64,000 nucleotides of DNA from Clostridiales bacterium (GCA_012800735.1 JAAZIU010000034.1:1-64000), one strand, 5' to 3'; shown: positions 32,003 to 42,304, counted from the stretch's first letter. Numbers and translations are program-made. The notes: a model not told the origin generated them from the sequence alone.

Positions 32003-34450
32003 TCAATCTGTTTTAATCGGCTTGATATGCCAAATCTTCTCTGCGTATTCGGTTATACTCCTGTCTGAACTGAAAAATCCGGCGCTGGCCGTATTCATAA
32101 GTGACATGCGGTTCCACTTTTTGCGATCGAGATAGTCGGAGTCAAGCTCTTTATGAGCTGTCATATACGATTCAAAGTCGGCAAGACACATAAAGGGGTC
32201 TGCGACGCCTCCGTTACCGGAGATAAGATACTGGGTTATATTTTCAAACCTGATACCGTTAAAGCCGGCGCTCATTCGATCGATTGCGGCTTTCAAAAGC
32301 GGTATCTGATGATAGTAGCTTGCAGCCCGGTATCCGCGCTTCCAAAGATCCTCAACCTCATTGGTATCAAGACCGAATATTTTGATGTTTTCATCTCCGA
32401 GGCGCTCATACATTTCAACATTTGCGCCGTCAAGAGTTCCTATCGTTACCGCTCCGTTGAACATGAATTTCATATTTCCGGTGCCGCTTGCTTCCTTACC
32501 GGCAAGTGAAATCTGTTCGTCGATATCCGTTGCCGGGATTAGCGGCTCGGCAAGCGAAACGTTATAGTCTTCCAAATAGACGACTCTAAGCTTCTTTCTT
32601 ATGTCGGGATCGGCATCGATTTCTGCTTTCAGATTCCAGATAAGTCGTATGATTTCCTTTGCCATATCATATCCGGGAGCCGCCTTAGCGCCGAATATAA
32701 AAGTGGTGGGATAAAATTCAAAGTTCGGATTTGTTTTAAGAGAATCATAGATGGAAATGATCCTTAATGCGTTCAAAAGCTGACGCTTATATTCATGCAT
32801 CCGCTTGACTTGAACATTGAAGATCGATTCAGGATCTATTATAATATCCGACTTCTTTTTTATGTATTCTGCGAAATACCGTTTATTTTCCGCCTTAATC
32901 TTTCCGATTTCAGAAAGTATTCTTGCATTGTCTTTATATTTTGCAAGCTCAATGAGACGCTCCGGCTCTTTTCTGTATTCAACACCTATCGTATCGTCAA
33001 GGAACTTTGAAAGTTTCGGGTTGGAGTATAAAAGCCAGCGTCTATGTGTAACTCCGTTTGTGATATTGATGAATTTATTCGGTGATTTCCTATAATAATC
33101 GCGGAAAATGGTTTTCTTTAATATATCTGAATGCAGAGCAGAAACACCGTTGACGCGGGAAGCGCCGATGACCGACAGATTTGCCATGCGGATGTTGTTG
33201 TTCGCAATTACCGCCATTCTTGATATCCTGTCCCAGTCGCCGGGATAGAGGGTCCAGAGGTCGGCGCAGTATCTGCGGTTTATCTCACAAACGATATCGT
33301 ATATTCTCGGCAGCTTGAGCCGGAAAAGAGCTTCGTTCCACTGTTCGAGAGCTTCGGGCATAACCGTGTGGTTGGTATATGAGAAGGTATTAAGACATAC
33401 ATCCCACGCATTATCCCATGAATAGGAGTACTGATCCATCAGGAGCCGCATAAGCTCAGGTATACAGAGCGCGGGGTGAGTGTCGTTCAGATGAATTGCG
33501 ACTTTGTCGGTGAAATTAATAAGAGTACCGAACCTTGACATATGGTCATTGATAATGCACTGAAGTGAAGCTGAAACGAGGAAATATTGTTGAGTCAGAC
33601 GCAGCAGTTTGCCCTCGGTGTGATTATCGGAGGGATAAAGAACCTTTGATATAATTTCTGCGTTTGTTGAGTTCTGCATCGCCTGAACATACTGCCCCTG
33701 TGAAAAGAGTTTCATGTTGAAGTCCGGAGGATTCTTAGCTTTCCATAGACGCAAAACATTTACAGCTTCGCTGCCGCCGCCGGATATCATCATGTCATAT
33801 GGGACCGCGAGGACTTCCTCGGCGTCTTCCAATGTAACATCAAGTTTGCCGTCGATCCAGGTTTGTTTGAGATTGCCGCCGAATTTTACAGTACAGGCTT
33901 TGTCAGACCTTGGAACTAACCAAACGTCTCCTTCAGGCATCCAGATATCCGGAAGTTCGACCTGAACGCCGTCGACTATTTTCTGTTTAAAGAGACCGTA
34001 TTCGTATAAGAGACAATAGCCGTATGCCGGATAGTTAAGTGTAGTCAGAGAATCTAAATAACAAGCGGCAAGACGACCGAGACCGCCGTTTCCGAGACCG
34101 GGATCGGGTTCAGCTTCGTACAGGTCATCAAGCTCCATACCAAGCTCCTTAACGGCTGCGCGATAGAGAGGCTCAATTCCCAAGTTCATCAGATTATTGC
34201 GAAGCTGACGCCCGAGCAAAAACTCCATGCACATATAATATATGCGCTTCGGGCTTTGTTTTTTGAGTTTTAAGTGGAATGCCCCTCTTTTAGCAGTCAA
34301 AAGATCCTTCACAGTAAGGCAGAGAGCTTTGTAAAATTTGCTTTTAGAAGCTTCCTGCGGTGTTACTCCGAAGTACCTGTTCAGCTTGACAGTTATCAAT
34401 TCCTTGACTTTGTCGACGTTTAATAATTCAGGGGTGATGTATGTTTCCAT
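32003..34450 (-). CDS. glgP: Glycogen/alpha-glucan phosphorylase
   Basis: An 815-residue PLP-dependent phosphorylase of full length. ESYMTAHKEL and the PLP-lysine motif EASGTGNMKFMFNGAVTIGTLDGANVEM are clear, as is the N-terminal YYMCMEFLLGRQLRNNLMNLG. It releases glucose-1-phosphate from glycogen ends. It lies downstream of the synthesis genes with the GH13 enzyme after it. The ribosome site is purine-rich but weak. Confidence 0.96.
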   Translation of the reverse strand: METYITPELLNVDKVKELITVKLNRYFGVTPQEASKSKFYKALCLTVKDLLTAKRGAFHLKLKKQSPKRIYYMCMEFLLGRQLRNNLMNLGIEPLYRAAVKELGMELDDLYEAEPDPGLGNGGLGRLAACYLDSLTTLNYPAYGYCLLYEYGLFKQKIVDGVQVELPDIWMPEGDVWLVPRSDKACTVKFGGNLKQTWIDGKLDVTLEDAEEVLAVPYDMMISGGGSEAVNVLRLWKAKNPPDFNMKLFSQGQYVQAMQNSTNAEIISKVLYPSDNHTEGKLLRLTQQYFLVSASLQCIINDHMSRFGTLINFTDKVAIHLNDTHPALCIPELMRLLMDQYSYSWDNAWDVCLNTFSYTNHTVMPEALEQWNEALFRLKLPRIYDIVCEINRRYCADLWTLYPGDWDRISRMAVIANNNIRMANLSVIGASRVNGVSALHSDILKKTIFRDYYRKSPNKFINITNGVTHRRWLLYSNPKLSKFLDDTIGVEYRKEPERLIELAKYKDNARILSEIGKIKAENKRYFAEYIKKKSDIIIDPESIFNVQVKRMHEYKRQLLNALRIISIYDSLKTNPNFEFYPTTFIFGAKAAPGYDMAKEIIRLIWNLKAEIDADPDIRKKLRVVYLEDYNVSLAEPLIPATDIDEQISLAGKEASGTGNMKFMFNGAVTIGTLDGANVEMYERLGDENIKIFGLDTNEVEDLWKRGYRAASYYHQIPLLKAAIDRMSAGFNGIRFENITQYLISGNGGVADPFMCLADFESYMTAHKELDSDYLDRKKWNRMSLMNTASAGFFSSDRSITEYAEKIWHIKPIKTD

Positions 34451-34530
34451 TTGTTTGTTTATTCTTTCTTTTTTTATTCTTCTTTTATTTTGGTATCATT
34501 TGGTTCTGATAAAATTGCGTAATATGAATA

Positions 34531-34549
34531 TTACAGTTTAAAACCGTAA
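34531..34549. promoter_or_regulatory. Imperfect palindrome upstream of glgP
   Basis: TTACAGTTT-A-AAACCGTAA, arms of nine bases with one mismatch, in the 130-base gap between the nitrilase-family gene and glgP. A possible operator or short hairpin; no regulator is known. Confidence 0.35.
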
Positions 34550-34581
34550 CAGCTATATCGCAAAAATATCAAAAAGAGCTG

Positions 34582-35298
34582 CTATATTTCTATTATCATA
34601 ATACTTTCCACACCATACTCAGCGCTTTGGATTATTTCTCCATTGCAGAAGTAAAAAGTGCCTCCTACGCCATTTGGCTCCGTTTCGGGAGAAAGCGAGT
34701 CAATCATCATTGTTCTTTCGGCAGAAAGCAATGCTTGTTTTGCATACGCTTCTTTTTCAACTTGCTCCCATTCTTCAAGCTTAAAATTTACAAATATCGG
34801 CCATATCAACAGACCGTCGGTTTTGAATCTTTCTTGACAGTCCCACATATCCCCGCAAATGGCAATCATTATAGGATAACCTTTATAGTTAAATTCTACT
34901 ACGGTATTGCCTTCTTTATAATGATCATCTGTCCGCCAAAAGACTTTCCATCCATGAGATATTCTTCGATAATTATGCGTTAGTTGTCCGTTCGTTATAA
35001 CGGCACAAGACGAATAAATACTTTCATCTTCTCGCTCAATATATCCAAAGATCAAGTCGACTCCGTACTTGAGTGACAGGCGGCAGACAGAATTCATGAT
35101 TTCGGAACTTTGCGTTACGGCAATATGTTTGTCTGTTTCGAAATCCCAGCAAAGCGAATCAAACCCCTGTAAAAAAGCTTCACCAAAGCAAAGAATATCT
35201 GCTTTGCCTGATGCTTCCCTCAGTCCTCGCTTTATTTGTCCAATATTAAAATCAATATTTTTATTTCTGAATTCATAGGTGGCTAACCCTATTCGCAT
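34582..35298 (-). CDS. Carbon-nitrogen hydrolase (nitrilase superfamily)
   Basis: A 238-residue amidase-fold protein. The catalytic Glu is in LCFGEAFLQGFD, and the Cys is in AICGDMWD. The usual Lys motif YRKxHL reads YRRISHGWK, so the catalytic Lys is replaced by Arg at its normal place; a Lys three residues later might act instead. Some clostridial subfamilies look like this. It lies between glgA and glgP, an odd neighbour for a glycogen operon. Substrate unknown. Confidence 0.75.
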   Translation of the reverse strand: MRIGLATYEFRNKNIDFNIGQIKRGLREASGKADILCFGEAFLQGFDSLCWDFETDKHIAVTQSSEIMNSVCRLSLKYGVDLIFGYIEREDESIYSSCAVITNGQLTHNYRRISHGWKVFWRTDDHYKEGNTVVEFNYKGYPIMIAICGDMWDCQERFKTDGLLIWPIFVNFKLEEWEQVEKEAYAKQALLSAERTMMIDSLSPETEPNGVGGTFYFCNGEIIQSAEYGVESIMIIEI

Positions 35299-35370
35299 CT
35301 ATCGAACCTCGGTTTGGTGTCGGATGTATAATTAGAAAATGTTTGGGCAGAATCCTCGATGTATGTATTT

Positions 35371-36801
35371 TTATTTCACAGTCTCGTTATAAAGCTCGAT
35401 ATACTTCTGAGCCGAGACATTCCATGAGAAGTCAACGGTCATAATTTTCTTTTGAAGTTCGACAAATTCGTCATGGTTTTCGTAATAAAGCTTCAGAGCC
35501 TGTTTCATAACATAAAGCATATCATATGCGTTATAAGAGGCGAAGGTGAAACCATTGCCTTCTTTGGTTGAGCTTATATACGGCTTTATCGAATCGTAAA
35601 GTCCGCCGGTTTCGCGAACGATCGGGATTGTTCCGAATCTTGAAGCTATCATCTGTGACAAACCGCACGGCTCAGATTTAGAAGGCATAAGGAACAAATC
35701 CGAAGCTGCGTAAATACGGTTAGCCAATTCTTTATTATAATCGATGATACAGCGGCACTTTGTCGGGAAAAGTTCAGACATTCTCGTAAAGAAGCGCTCA
35801 TATTGTATTTCTCCTCTGCCCAAAACGACGAACTGAACATCATTTTCCGAGAGAAAGCCCTCGAGTACTGCCGTCACAAGGTCGAAGCCTTTATGAGAAG
35901 CCAACCTTGATATCATAGAAAACATCGGAACATTATCGCGCACCGGCAGAGAAAGTGACTGCTGTAAATCTTTTTTATTCTCGGACTTGCCGGACATATC
36001 GGCTGCTGTGTAGTTAGCTTTTAAAACCGGGTCAAATTCGGGGTTGTAATAATCTATGTTTATGCCGTTCAAAATACCGCTGAGCTTGTCTTGGTACATA
36101 TTCAATATATAGTTAAGACCGCTTGCGTATTCTTCTGTCAAAATCTGTTTGGCATAATTCGGGGAAACGGTTGTCAGCCTGTCGCAGCAGACAATAGCGC
36201 CTTTGGTGAGGTTTACGCTGCCTTTGTATTCGACTATCGAAGCCTGGCTCGGCGCCAGTGAAAACACATCGTCCAGAACGTTAAAATCATAGATTCCCTG
36301 GTATTCAATATTATGGATTGTATGAATTGACTTTATCGCGCGATAATTTCCGACATGATTATAACACTGTTTCAAATATATCGGGACAAGAGATGTCTGC
36401 CAGTCGTTTGTGTGAATTATATCGGGGATAAAATCAATATACGGTAGAATGTCGAGAATGGATTTCGAGAAGAAGGCAAAGCGTTCTCCGTCATCATAAT
36501 TACCGTAAAGAGAGAGGCGCTTAAAGTAATACTCGTTGTCAAGGAAATAGAAGGTTACTCCGTTGTATTCATAACTGAATATACCGCAGTATTGGTTTCT
36601 CCAGGAAAGTTTTATTCTGACCGCGCATATGAACTTCATTTCATCGCGCCATTTTTGGTCGATGGCGCTATACAGCGGTATCACAACTCTTACATCATTC
36701 CCTTGTCTTGCAAGCGCGGCAGGAAGCGAGCCGATGACATCAGCAAGCCCTCCGGTTGAGACAAAAGGCAGAGCTTCCGAAGCCGCAAATAATATTTTCA
36801 T
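35371..36801 (-). CDS. glgA: Glycogen synthase (ADP-glucose, GT5)
   Basis: A 476-residue GT5 glycogen synthase. The N-terminal ADP-glucose loop is STGGLADVIGSLPAAL, with Ser where the E. coli enzyme has Lys; small residues there are familiar in clostridial GlgA. THNWQTSLVPIYLK-type (HTNDWQTSLVP) and the C-terminal SKSEPCGLSQMIA and ETGGLYDS motifs are present. It extends alpha-1,4-glucan from ADP-glucose made by the GlgC/GlgD pair encoded just upstream. Confidence 0.95.
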   Translation of the reverse strand: MKILFAASEALPFVSTGGLADVIGSLPAALARQGNDVRVVIPLYSAIDQKWRDEMKFICAVRIKLSWRNQYCGIFSYEYNGVTFYFLDNEYYFKRLSLYGNYDDGERFAFFSKSILDILPYIDFIPDIIHTNDWQTSLVPIYLKQCYNHVGNYRAIKSIHTIHNIEYQGIYDFNVLDDVFSLAPSQASIVEYKGSVNLTKGAIVCCDRLTTVSPNYAKQILTEEYASGLNYILNMYQDKLSGILNGINIDYYNPEFDPVLKANYTAADMSGKSENKKDLQQSLSLPVRDNVPMFSMISRLASHKGFDLVTAVLEGFLSENDVQFVVLGRGEIQYERFFTRMSELFPTKCRCIIDYNKELANRIYAASDLFLMPSKSEPCGLSQMIASRFGTIPIVRETGGLYDSIKPYISSTKEGNGFTFASYNAYDMLYVMKQALKLYYENHDEFVELQKKIMTVDFSWNVSAQKYIELYNETVK

Positions 36802-36860
36802 TTATATGTTACCTCACATTATAAGAATGGGGTTTAAAAGTGACAGATAATAAGGAAAAG

Positions 36861-37994
36861 TTAAATCATTCTGCCTTTAGATATATAATACGGCAGCGAC
36901 TCATTCCCGCTTAATACGCTTCTGTCGCGGATGGTTGTGTTCTTGTCGGAAACGACGCAGTTAAGAGAGACATGCTCTCCTATCTGAGCTCCCTGGAAAA
37001 GTATAGAATTCTTGATACAAGCGTTTCTGCCTATTTTAACTCCACGGAATAGTATCGAATTTTCAACCTTCCCTTCGATTATACAACCGTCGGCTATGAG
37101 GGAGTTTGAAACCTTGCAATTATCACCGTATACGGTAGGCGGTGAATTCCTTACTTTCGTGAGTACCGGACGATTACGGATGCCGAATACCGCATTGCGA
37201 TTTTCTTCATTCGAGATAAGATCCATACTCGTTCTGAAATAATCTTCAAAGTTTAAAATATCCGCGTAGTATCCGTCCCAGCGGAAAAGCTTGATGTTTT
37301 TTGAGGTAAGATTACGGCTTATAATATCACGGTAAAAAGAGGTGAAATTATGAGATATGGCGTCATGAATCAGCGTGACAAGGAGTTTTTTTGATATAAC
37401 TATTACATTAAGGCTTACATCCTTATAACCAGTTATATCATTTGGCTTAACATGAATATCTGTTATTTTTCCGTCGGAATTTGAATCAAAAATAACATGA
37501 TTTCTTGATTCCTGAGTAGTGAGATGAACCTTTTTTGTAACGATTGTAATATCGGCGCCTGAACTTTCATGCTCGGAAAGAAGCTCGCCGAAGTCAAAAT
37601 TCGCTACGCAGTCGCATTGACACATAAGAATTAGATCGTCCTGAATGCGTTCAATATTGAATATGTTATACTTTAGCGCTTCAAGGCGCGTGTTGTAGTA
37701 TGTAGCAGGCGTTTCGGCATATGCTGAAACATTGGGTGGCAGAATCTGTATCCCTCCGCTTCGGCGGGCAAGATCCCAGTTTTTACCGGAACCGATATGA
37801 TCCATCAGCGAGTAGTAATTGTAATGCGCTAAAATTCCGATACTGCTTATATCGGCGTTTACCATATTTGACAGCGCAAAATCGATAAATCTGTAACGGC
37901 AGAGAAAAGGTACCGATCCCATACTTCTCTGACGGGTAAGTTCGGGTAGATTTGAGTCATGAAGATTGGCGAAAATAATACCGGCGGTCGACAT
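36861..37994 (-). CDS. glgD: GlgD subunit of ADP-glucose pyrophosphorylase
   Basis: A 377-residue nucleotidyltransferase paralogue of GlgC. It opens AGIIFANLHDSNLPELTRQRSMGSVPFLCRYRFID, lacking the GlgC catalytic GGRGSRL loop. This is the regulatory-type GlgD of Bacillota that makes a heterotetramer with GlgC and raises its activity. A left-handed beta-helix at the end (SNSLIADGCIIEGKVENSILFRGVKIG) is intact. Confidence 0.95.
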   Translation of the reverse strand: MSTAGIIFANLHDSNLPELTRQRSMGSVPFLCRYRFIDFALSNMVNADISSIGILAHYNYYSLMDHIGSGKNWDLARRSGGIQILPPNVSAYAETPATYYNTRLEALKYNIFNIERIQDDLILMCQCDCVANFDFGELLSEHESSGADITIVTKKVHLTTQESRNHVIFDSNSDGKITDIHVKPNDITGYKDVSLNVIVISKKLLVTLIHDAISHNFTSFYRDIISRNLTSKNIKLFRWDGYYADILNFEDYFRTSMDLISNEENRNAVFGIRNRPVLTKVRNSPPTVYGDNCKVSNSLIADGCIIEGKVENSILFRGVKIGRNACIKNSILFQGAQIGEHVSLNCVVSDKNTTIRDRSVLSGNESLPYYISKGRMI

Positions 37995-38034
37995 GATATC
38001 ATTCCTTTCTTTATCAGAATCAGAGACGGCTTCT

Positions 38035-39246
38035 TTAATTATTCTTGTTTTTCAGAGAGGCGAGGTCCGCTGCATTAATCATCGAACCCGGCTCTATTGT
38101 AACTCCGGGATCGATTTCCAGCTCTGAACCTACAAGCGTTATCTTGACGTTATCTGCGCGCGGGGCGCCAATACGGCAGTTTTCGCCTACAACAACTTCG
38201 GTATCGATGATGGAATAATTGATCTCGGCGCCTTTCTTTATGCAGGTGTTAGCCATAATGATGGAATCCTTGACAACGGCGCCCGGCTCGACTACAACTC
38301 CGTTTGAAAGCACGGAATTGATTACACATCCGTGGATATTGCAGCCTTCTGTAATTATCGAGTTTTTGACCTCAGCTTCGCAGCCGATATAATGCGGCGG
38401 CAGCGCGTAGTTTCTGAAATAGATCCTCCACCTGCGGTCGTTAAGATAAAATTCGGGATTATCGCCAAGCAAATCCATGTTTGCTTCCCAAAGCGACTCA
38501 AGTGTGCCTACGTCTTTCCAATAGCCTGAGAAAGGATAGGCAAACATAGTCTCTCCGTTATTCAGCATCTTAGGAATTACATTCTTTCCGAAATCCTTTG
38601 AAGATTCCGGATCCTCTTCGTCTTCAGTCAGATATTTGAAAAGCTTATCTTTGCTGAAGATATAAATTCCCATCGAGGCATGGGTTGACTTCGGGTTCGG
38701 CGGCTTTTCCTCAAATTCGTATATTCTGCCGTCGTCATAAGTGTTCATTATTCCGAAACGGCTCGCTTGTTCAATCGGTACGTCGATAACCGCTATGGTG
38801 CAGTCGGCGTTACGCTCCTTATGATAATCCAGCATCTTTGAGTAGTCCATCTTGTAGATATGGTCGCCGGAAAGAATGAGGACATACTCGGGATCATACC
38901 TTGCGATAAAATTCAGATTCTGATAAATCGCGTTTGCGGTGCCTTTGTACCAGTCGGAAGTTGTTCCCTGATAAGGCGGAAGTACTCTTGCGCCTCCTAC
39001 AGAACGGTCAAGATCCCACGGCTCTCCGGTTCCGATATATTCGTTTAATACCATCGGCTGATACTGAGTCAGTACACCGACTGTATCGATTCCGGAATTG
39101 ATGCAGTTCGAAAGAGTAAAATCGATAATTCTGTACTTGCCCCCGAAAGGAACTGCGGGCTTTGCTATCTTATCGGTAAGCTTATATAAACGGCTTCCCC
39201 TTCCGCCTGCCAACAGCATGGCGACACATTCCTTTTTCGTATACAT
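38035..39246 (-). CDS. glgC: Glucose-1-phosphate adenylyltransferase
   Basis: A 403-residue ADP-glucose pyrophosphorylase. [33 protein letters not shown] is the catalytic nucleotide loop. YRGTAxA-type ([12 protein letters not shown]) and GDHIYKMDY motifs, [10 protein letters not shown] and a C-terminal beta-helix are present. It makes ADP-glucose from glucose-1-phosphate and ATP. It lies 18 bases after glgB and 40 before glgD. Confidence 0.96.
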   Translation of the reverse strand: MYTKKECVAMLLAGGRGSRLYKLTDKIAKPAVPFGGKYRIIDFTLSNCINSGIDTVGVLTQYQPMVLNEYIGTGEPWDLDRSVGGARVLPPYQGTTSDWYKGTANAIYQNLNFIARYDPEYVLILSGDHIYKMDYSKMLDYHKERNADCTIAVIDVPIEQASRFGIMNTYDDGRIYEFEEKPPNPKSTHASMGIYIFSKDKLFKYLTEDEEDPESSKDFGKNVIPKMLNNGETMFAYPFSGYWKDVGTLESLWEANMDLLGDNPEFYLNDRRWRIYFRNYALPPHYIGCEAEVKNSIITEGCNIHGCVINSVLSNGVVVEPGAVVKDSIIMANTCIKKGAEINYSIIDTEVVVGENCRIGAPRADNVKITLVGSELEIDPGVTIEPGSMINAADLASLKNKNN

Positions 39247-39264
39247 ACTGCACGCTCCTTGTTT

Positions 39265-41256
39265 TTATTTATCAATGACTATCGTGTTTTCGCCGGCATA
39301 CGGCTCTGACTTTAAATAAATCGCGGAAAGAGGCGCCAGATTTACCGATATGTCGCCATTTTCCTCGATATAAAGCTCATCTTTAAATAAATCATCTCCC
39401 CCATATTCAATGTTATCGGAACTAAAAATAATTCTCCAAGCCAGATTGAGATCTTTTTTCGAAAAAGAGTAACTTTCCGGCTCATTCTTTAGAACAGTCG
39501 GAACTCTGTATCTAATTCTGGCTGCGCCGGAAAAATTAAATATTGCGGCAATCGAATTTCCTTTGCGATCGTATCTTTTATAAGCTATTACATTATCATC
39601 TTTTGCGTCGGCCAGAAGCCATCTGAAGCCATTCCAACTGAAGTCATCATCCCAGAACGGTTTTGATTCAAGGTAAAGCGCGTTAAGGTCGCGGTTGAAT
39701 TCCTGGAGCTTTCTATGCGTTTCGTAGTCGAGCATAAACCATTCAAGCTGATTTTCGTAGTCCCACTCGCGGAAAGGACCGTATTCGGTGCCCATAAAAG
39801 TCATTTTTTTGCCGGGATGCGCCATCATGTGCATCATAAATGTGCGGTAGCCGGCGAATTTTTGCTCATAGTTGCCCCACATCTTATCAAGCAGTGACTT
39901 TTTGCCGTGAACCACCTCGTCGTGAGAAACCGGAAGTATGTAATTTTCACCGAAAGCATACATAAGCGAGAATGTCAGCTTATCGTGCTTGTATTTACGG
40001 AATACCGGGTCAACGGAGACATAATCATACATGTCGTTCGCCCAACCCATATTCCACTTAAGAGTAAAGCCGAGTCCGCCTTTCGATACCGGTCTTGTAA
40101 GATTTTTCCATGCGGTGGATTCTTCCGCGGCTATCATTACATCCGGAAATTGACCTGTAATGGTTCCGTTCAGCTTCTTGAAAAATGAAATTGCTTCGAG
40201 ATTCTTATTATCGCCGTATACGTTGGGAATCCATTCTCCCGGCTGTCTGTCGTAATCGAGATAGAGCATCGACGCTACCGCGTCTATCCGAAGTCCGTCA
40301 ATGTGATATACATCAAGCCAGAAAAGAGCGTTGGAAACTAAAAAGCACTGCACTTCGTTGCGCCCGACATCGAATACCCGGGTACCCCAACCGGAATGTT
40401 CTATCCTGTCCTGACCCTGATATTCATAAAGCGGCGAGCCGTCGAATTCGTAAAGACCGTGCTCATCCTTTGGAAAATGCGCCGGCACCCAGTCAAGAAT
40501 TACTCCGACCCCCGACTGATGAAGTCTGTCGACAAAGTTCTTGAAATCATTCGGAGAGCCGTGTCTTGCCGTAGGAGCGTAATAACCGCAGATCTGATAT
40601 CCCCAGGAGCCGTCGAAAGGATGCTCCATAACCGGCATCAGTTCGACGTGGGTATAGCCCATCCGTTTGACATAAGGAATCAGCTCATCGGCAATCTCAG
40701 AATATGTCAGATAATTATCGCTGTCATTCTTTGTTGTTTTTCCGTCCCGGGTTCGCCATGAACCAAGATGTAATTCATAGATGTTTATCGGGCAGGAATA
40801 AATACCGTTTTTGTCCGGTGACATCTGCTTTTTTCGGTATTCAAGCCAGCTCTTGTCCTGCCATTCGTATTCGGGAGCGTCGTAAATTATTGATGCGGTC
40901 TGCATCAGAGTTTCCTGGCTCTGAGCATAAGGATCTGCTTTAAGAGTGGCGGTTCCGTCACGGATTATGCGGTATTTGTATCTGACATTTCCGTCTTCAA
41001 ATTCTTTAACCGCAACCCTTGTTTCCCATATTCCTCCGTCGGTTATCCTTGTCATCGGATTTTCCGCGGGATCCCAGCCGTTAAAATCACCCGTCAGGCA
41101 AACGGAGTCGGCGTTGGGCGCCCAGACACGGAATACATAGTAATCGCCATCTCTGTGAGAGCCCATGTATTCCCAGCTGCGATAATTCGTCCCCTGATGA
41201 AAGAGGTAGGATGCCAGATCCTGCTTTTCCGGCGCAGGCGCCGTTTTATTCTTCAT
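39265..41256 (-). CDS. glgB: 1,4-alpha-glucan branching enzyme
   Basis: A 663-residue GH13 branching enzyme. N-terminal CBM48-like domain (FRVWAPNADSVCLTGDFNGWD), then DWVPAHFPKDEHGL (region I), GLRIDAVASMLYLDY (II), MIAAEESTAW (III) and LPVSHDEVVHGKKSL (IV). It introduces alpha-1,6 branches into glycogen. It is first in the operon; GGGAGGTAAAG precedes the ATG, and a good promoter lies about 50 bases upstream. Confidence 0.96.
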   Translation of the reverse strand: MKNKTAPAPEKQDLASYLFHQGTNYRSWEYMGSHRDGDYYVFRVWAPNADSVCLTGDFNGWDPAENPMTRITDGGIWETRVAVKEFEDGNVRYKYRIIRDGTATLKADPYAQSQETLMQTASIIYDAPEYEWQDKSWLEYRKKQMSPDKNGIYSCPINIYELHLGSWRTRDGKTTKNDSDNYLTYSEIADELIPYVKRMGYTHVELMPVMEHPFDGSWGYQICGYYAPTARHGSPNDFKNFVDRLHQSGVGVILDWVPAHFPKDEHGLYEFDGSPLYEYQGQDRIEHSGWGTRVFDVGRNEVQCFLVSNALFWLDVYHIDGLRIDAVASMLYLDYDRQPGEWIPNVYGDNKNLEAISFFKKLNGTITGQFPDVMIAAEESTAWKNLTRPVSKGGLGFTLKWNMGWANDMYDYVSVDPVFRKYKHDKLTFSLMYAFGENYILPVSHDEVVHGKKSLLDKMWGNYEQKFAGYRTFMMHMMAHPGKKMTFMGTEYGPFREWDYENQLEWFMLDYETHRKLQEFNRDLNALYLESKPFWDDDFSWNGFRWLLADAKDDNVIAYKRYDRKGNSIAAIFNFSGAARIRYRVPTVLKNEPESYSFSKKDLNLAWRIIFSSDNIEYGGDDLFKDELYIEENGDISVNLAPLSAIYLKSEPYAGENTIVIDK

Positions 41257-41303
41257 AACACTTTACCTCCCTTTCAATCTCAATCTACAGCTCGTCTGAG
41301 TAT

Positions 41304-41332
41304 ATTATACAATATTATAAACCGGAATTCAA
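41304..41332 (-). promoter_or_regulatory. Promoter of the glycogen operon
   Basis: Minus strand: TTGAAT (41332-41327), 17-base spacer, TATAAT (41309-41304). The rest of the gap to 41500 shows no gene. Confidence 0.8.
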
Positions 41333-41500
41333 TAGAAAATGGTTAACAATACAAGTAAATCTGCAAATGAGCGGATTTAGACAGCATGATTTCTAAAAGA
41401 TTCTTTGCTTCTTCAATCTAGATAGCAGTGAAAATCAAATTTCCAGCGCTTTCATGAATATGAATACTTTCGGTATAATTTAATTTACGGTATCGAATCA

Positions 41501-42304
41501 TTACTTATTTATATATTCAATTAAATCATCTATTCTTTTGCTTCTTTCTGCATTATCGAGTAGCAATATAGCAAGTAACCACATTTGATAGATATCATCA
41601 TATACCGATTCCAGCTTGTCATCTGTCATTTTTTTAATCTGTTCATTTTCAGAAATGTCATGACGAATAAACTTATTAAGCAGCCAGAATAATTTTGATG
41701 TAAATTTTTCATTAATGCTTTTTAATTCTTTTCGCTTAGGTTCAATGTTATCAGCCATATGCTTTAAAATAGTTCTTTTCTTGGTCAATTGACCTTTCAA
41801 ACGATGATGATTGTACTCAAGTATAGAATAACTCAATTCAGATTCTATAATTTCTGCTGCCGCTATTGCAGCAGGATTTTTTTCAACAAATATTATGCAA
41901 TTTTCTTTTCTGATTCTTTGGTAGCCGAGATCTTCCATACAGCTTATAACATTTTTAGGAAGCTGTTTCAACTCATCAATAGTTAGAATATGGCTAAATA
42001 TTAAACCCAAACAAAATGTTAAGATATATTCAGCAAAGCTTATCAATAACTCAATATCAATTTCTAGAGGGTTTTCTATAAAATAAAAGTCATGAGAATC
42101 GTTAAAATCTTCGACAGATATACATCTACCTATAAGTTGTTTATCCAATAAGACAAACTTATACGCAATTAAATCCGCAATACTTCTATAACTTTTACAT
42201 GATGTATTAATTGGTTCATTATAGAATTGCTTATACAATCTATCGTATTCTCTACGCAAGTCAATTTCTGCGGTTCGAAGTATGTCGTATATATTTTTTC
42301 TCAT
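41501..42304 (-). CDS. Hypothetical helical protein
   Basis: A 267-residue protein with no recognised family. It is predicted mostly helical, with a hydrophobic stretch ELLISFAEYILTFCLGLIF, a central IIFVEKNPAAIAAAEIIES segment and a basic helix RLKGQLTKKRTILKHM. Codon use is more AT-rich than its neighbours by eye (many AAT, ATA, TTA), and the ribosome site is weak, which could mean horizontal acquisition. It may be co-transcribed with the DUF624 gene, or be a solitary accessory gene; a defence role is only a guess. Confidence 0.55.
   Translation of the reverse strand: MRKNIYDILRTAEIDLRREYDRLYKQFYNEPINTSCKSYRSIADLIAYKFVLLDKQLIGRCISVEDFNDSHDFYFIENPLEIDIELLISFAEYILTFCLGLIFSHILTIDELKQLPKNVISCMEDLGYQRIRKENCIIFVEKNPAAIAAAEIIESELSYSILEYNHHRLKGQLTKKRTILKHMADNIEPKRKELKSINEKFTSKLFWLLNKFIRHDISENEQIKKMTDDKLESVYDDIYQMWLLAILLLDNAERSKRIDDLIEYINK

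Noticed and set aside
35371-36801. Loss of the GlgA catalytic lysine as a sign of inactivity
   Set aside because: A small residue in the first loop (STGGL) is familiar in clostridial GlgA; the rest of the enzyme is intact.
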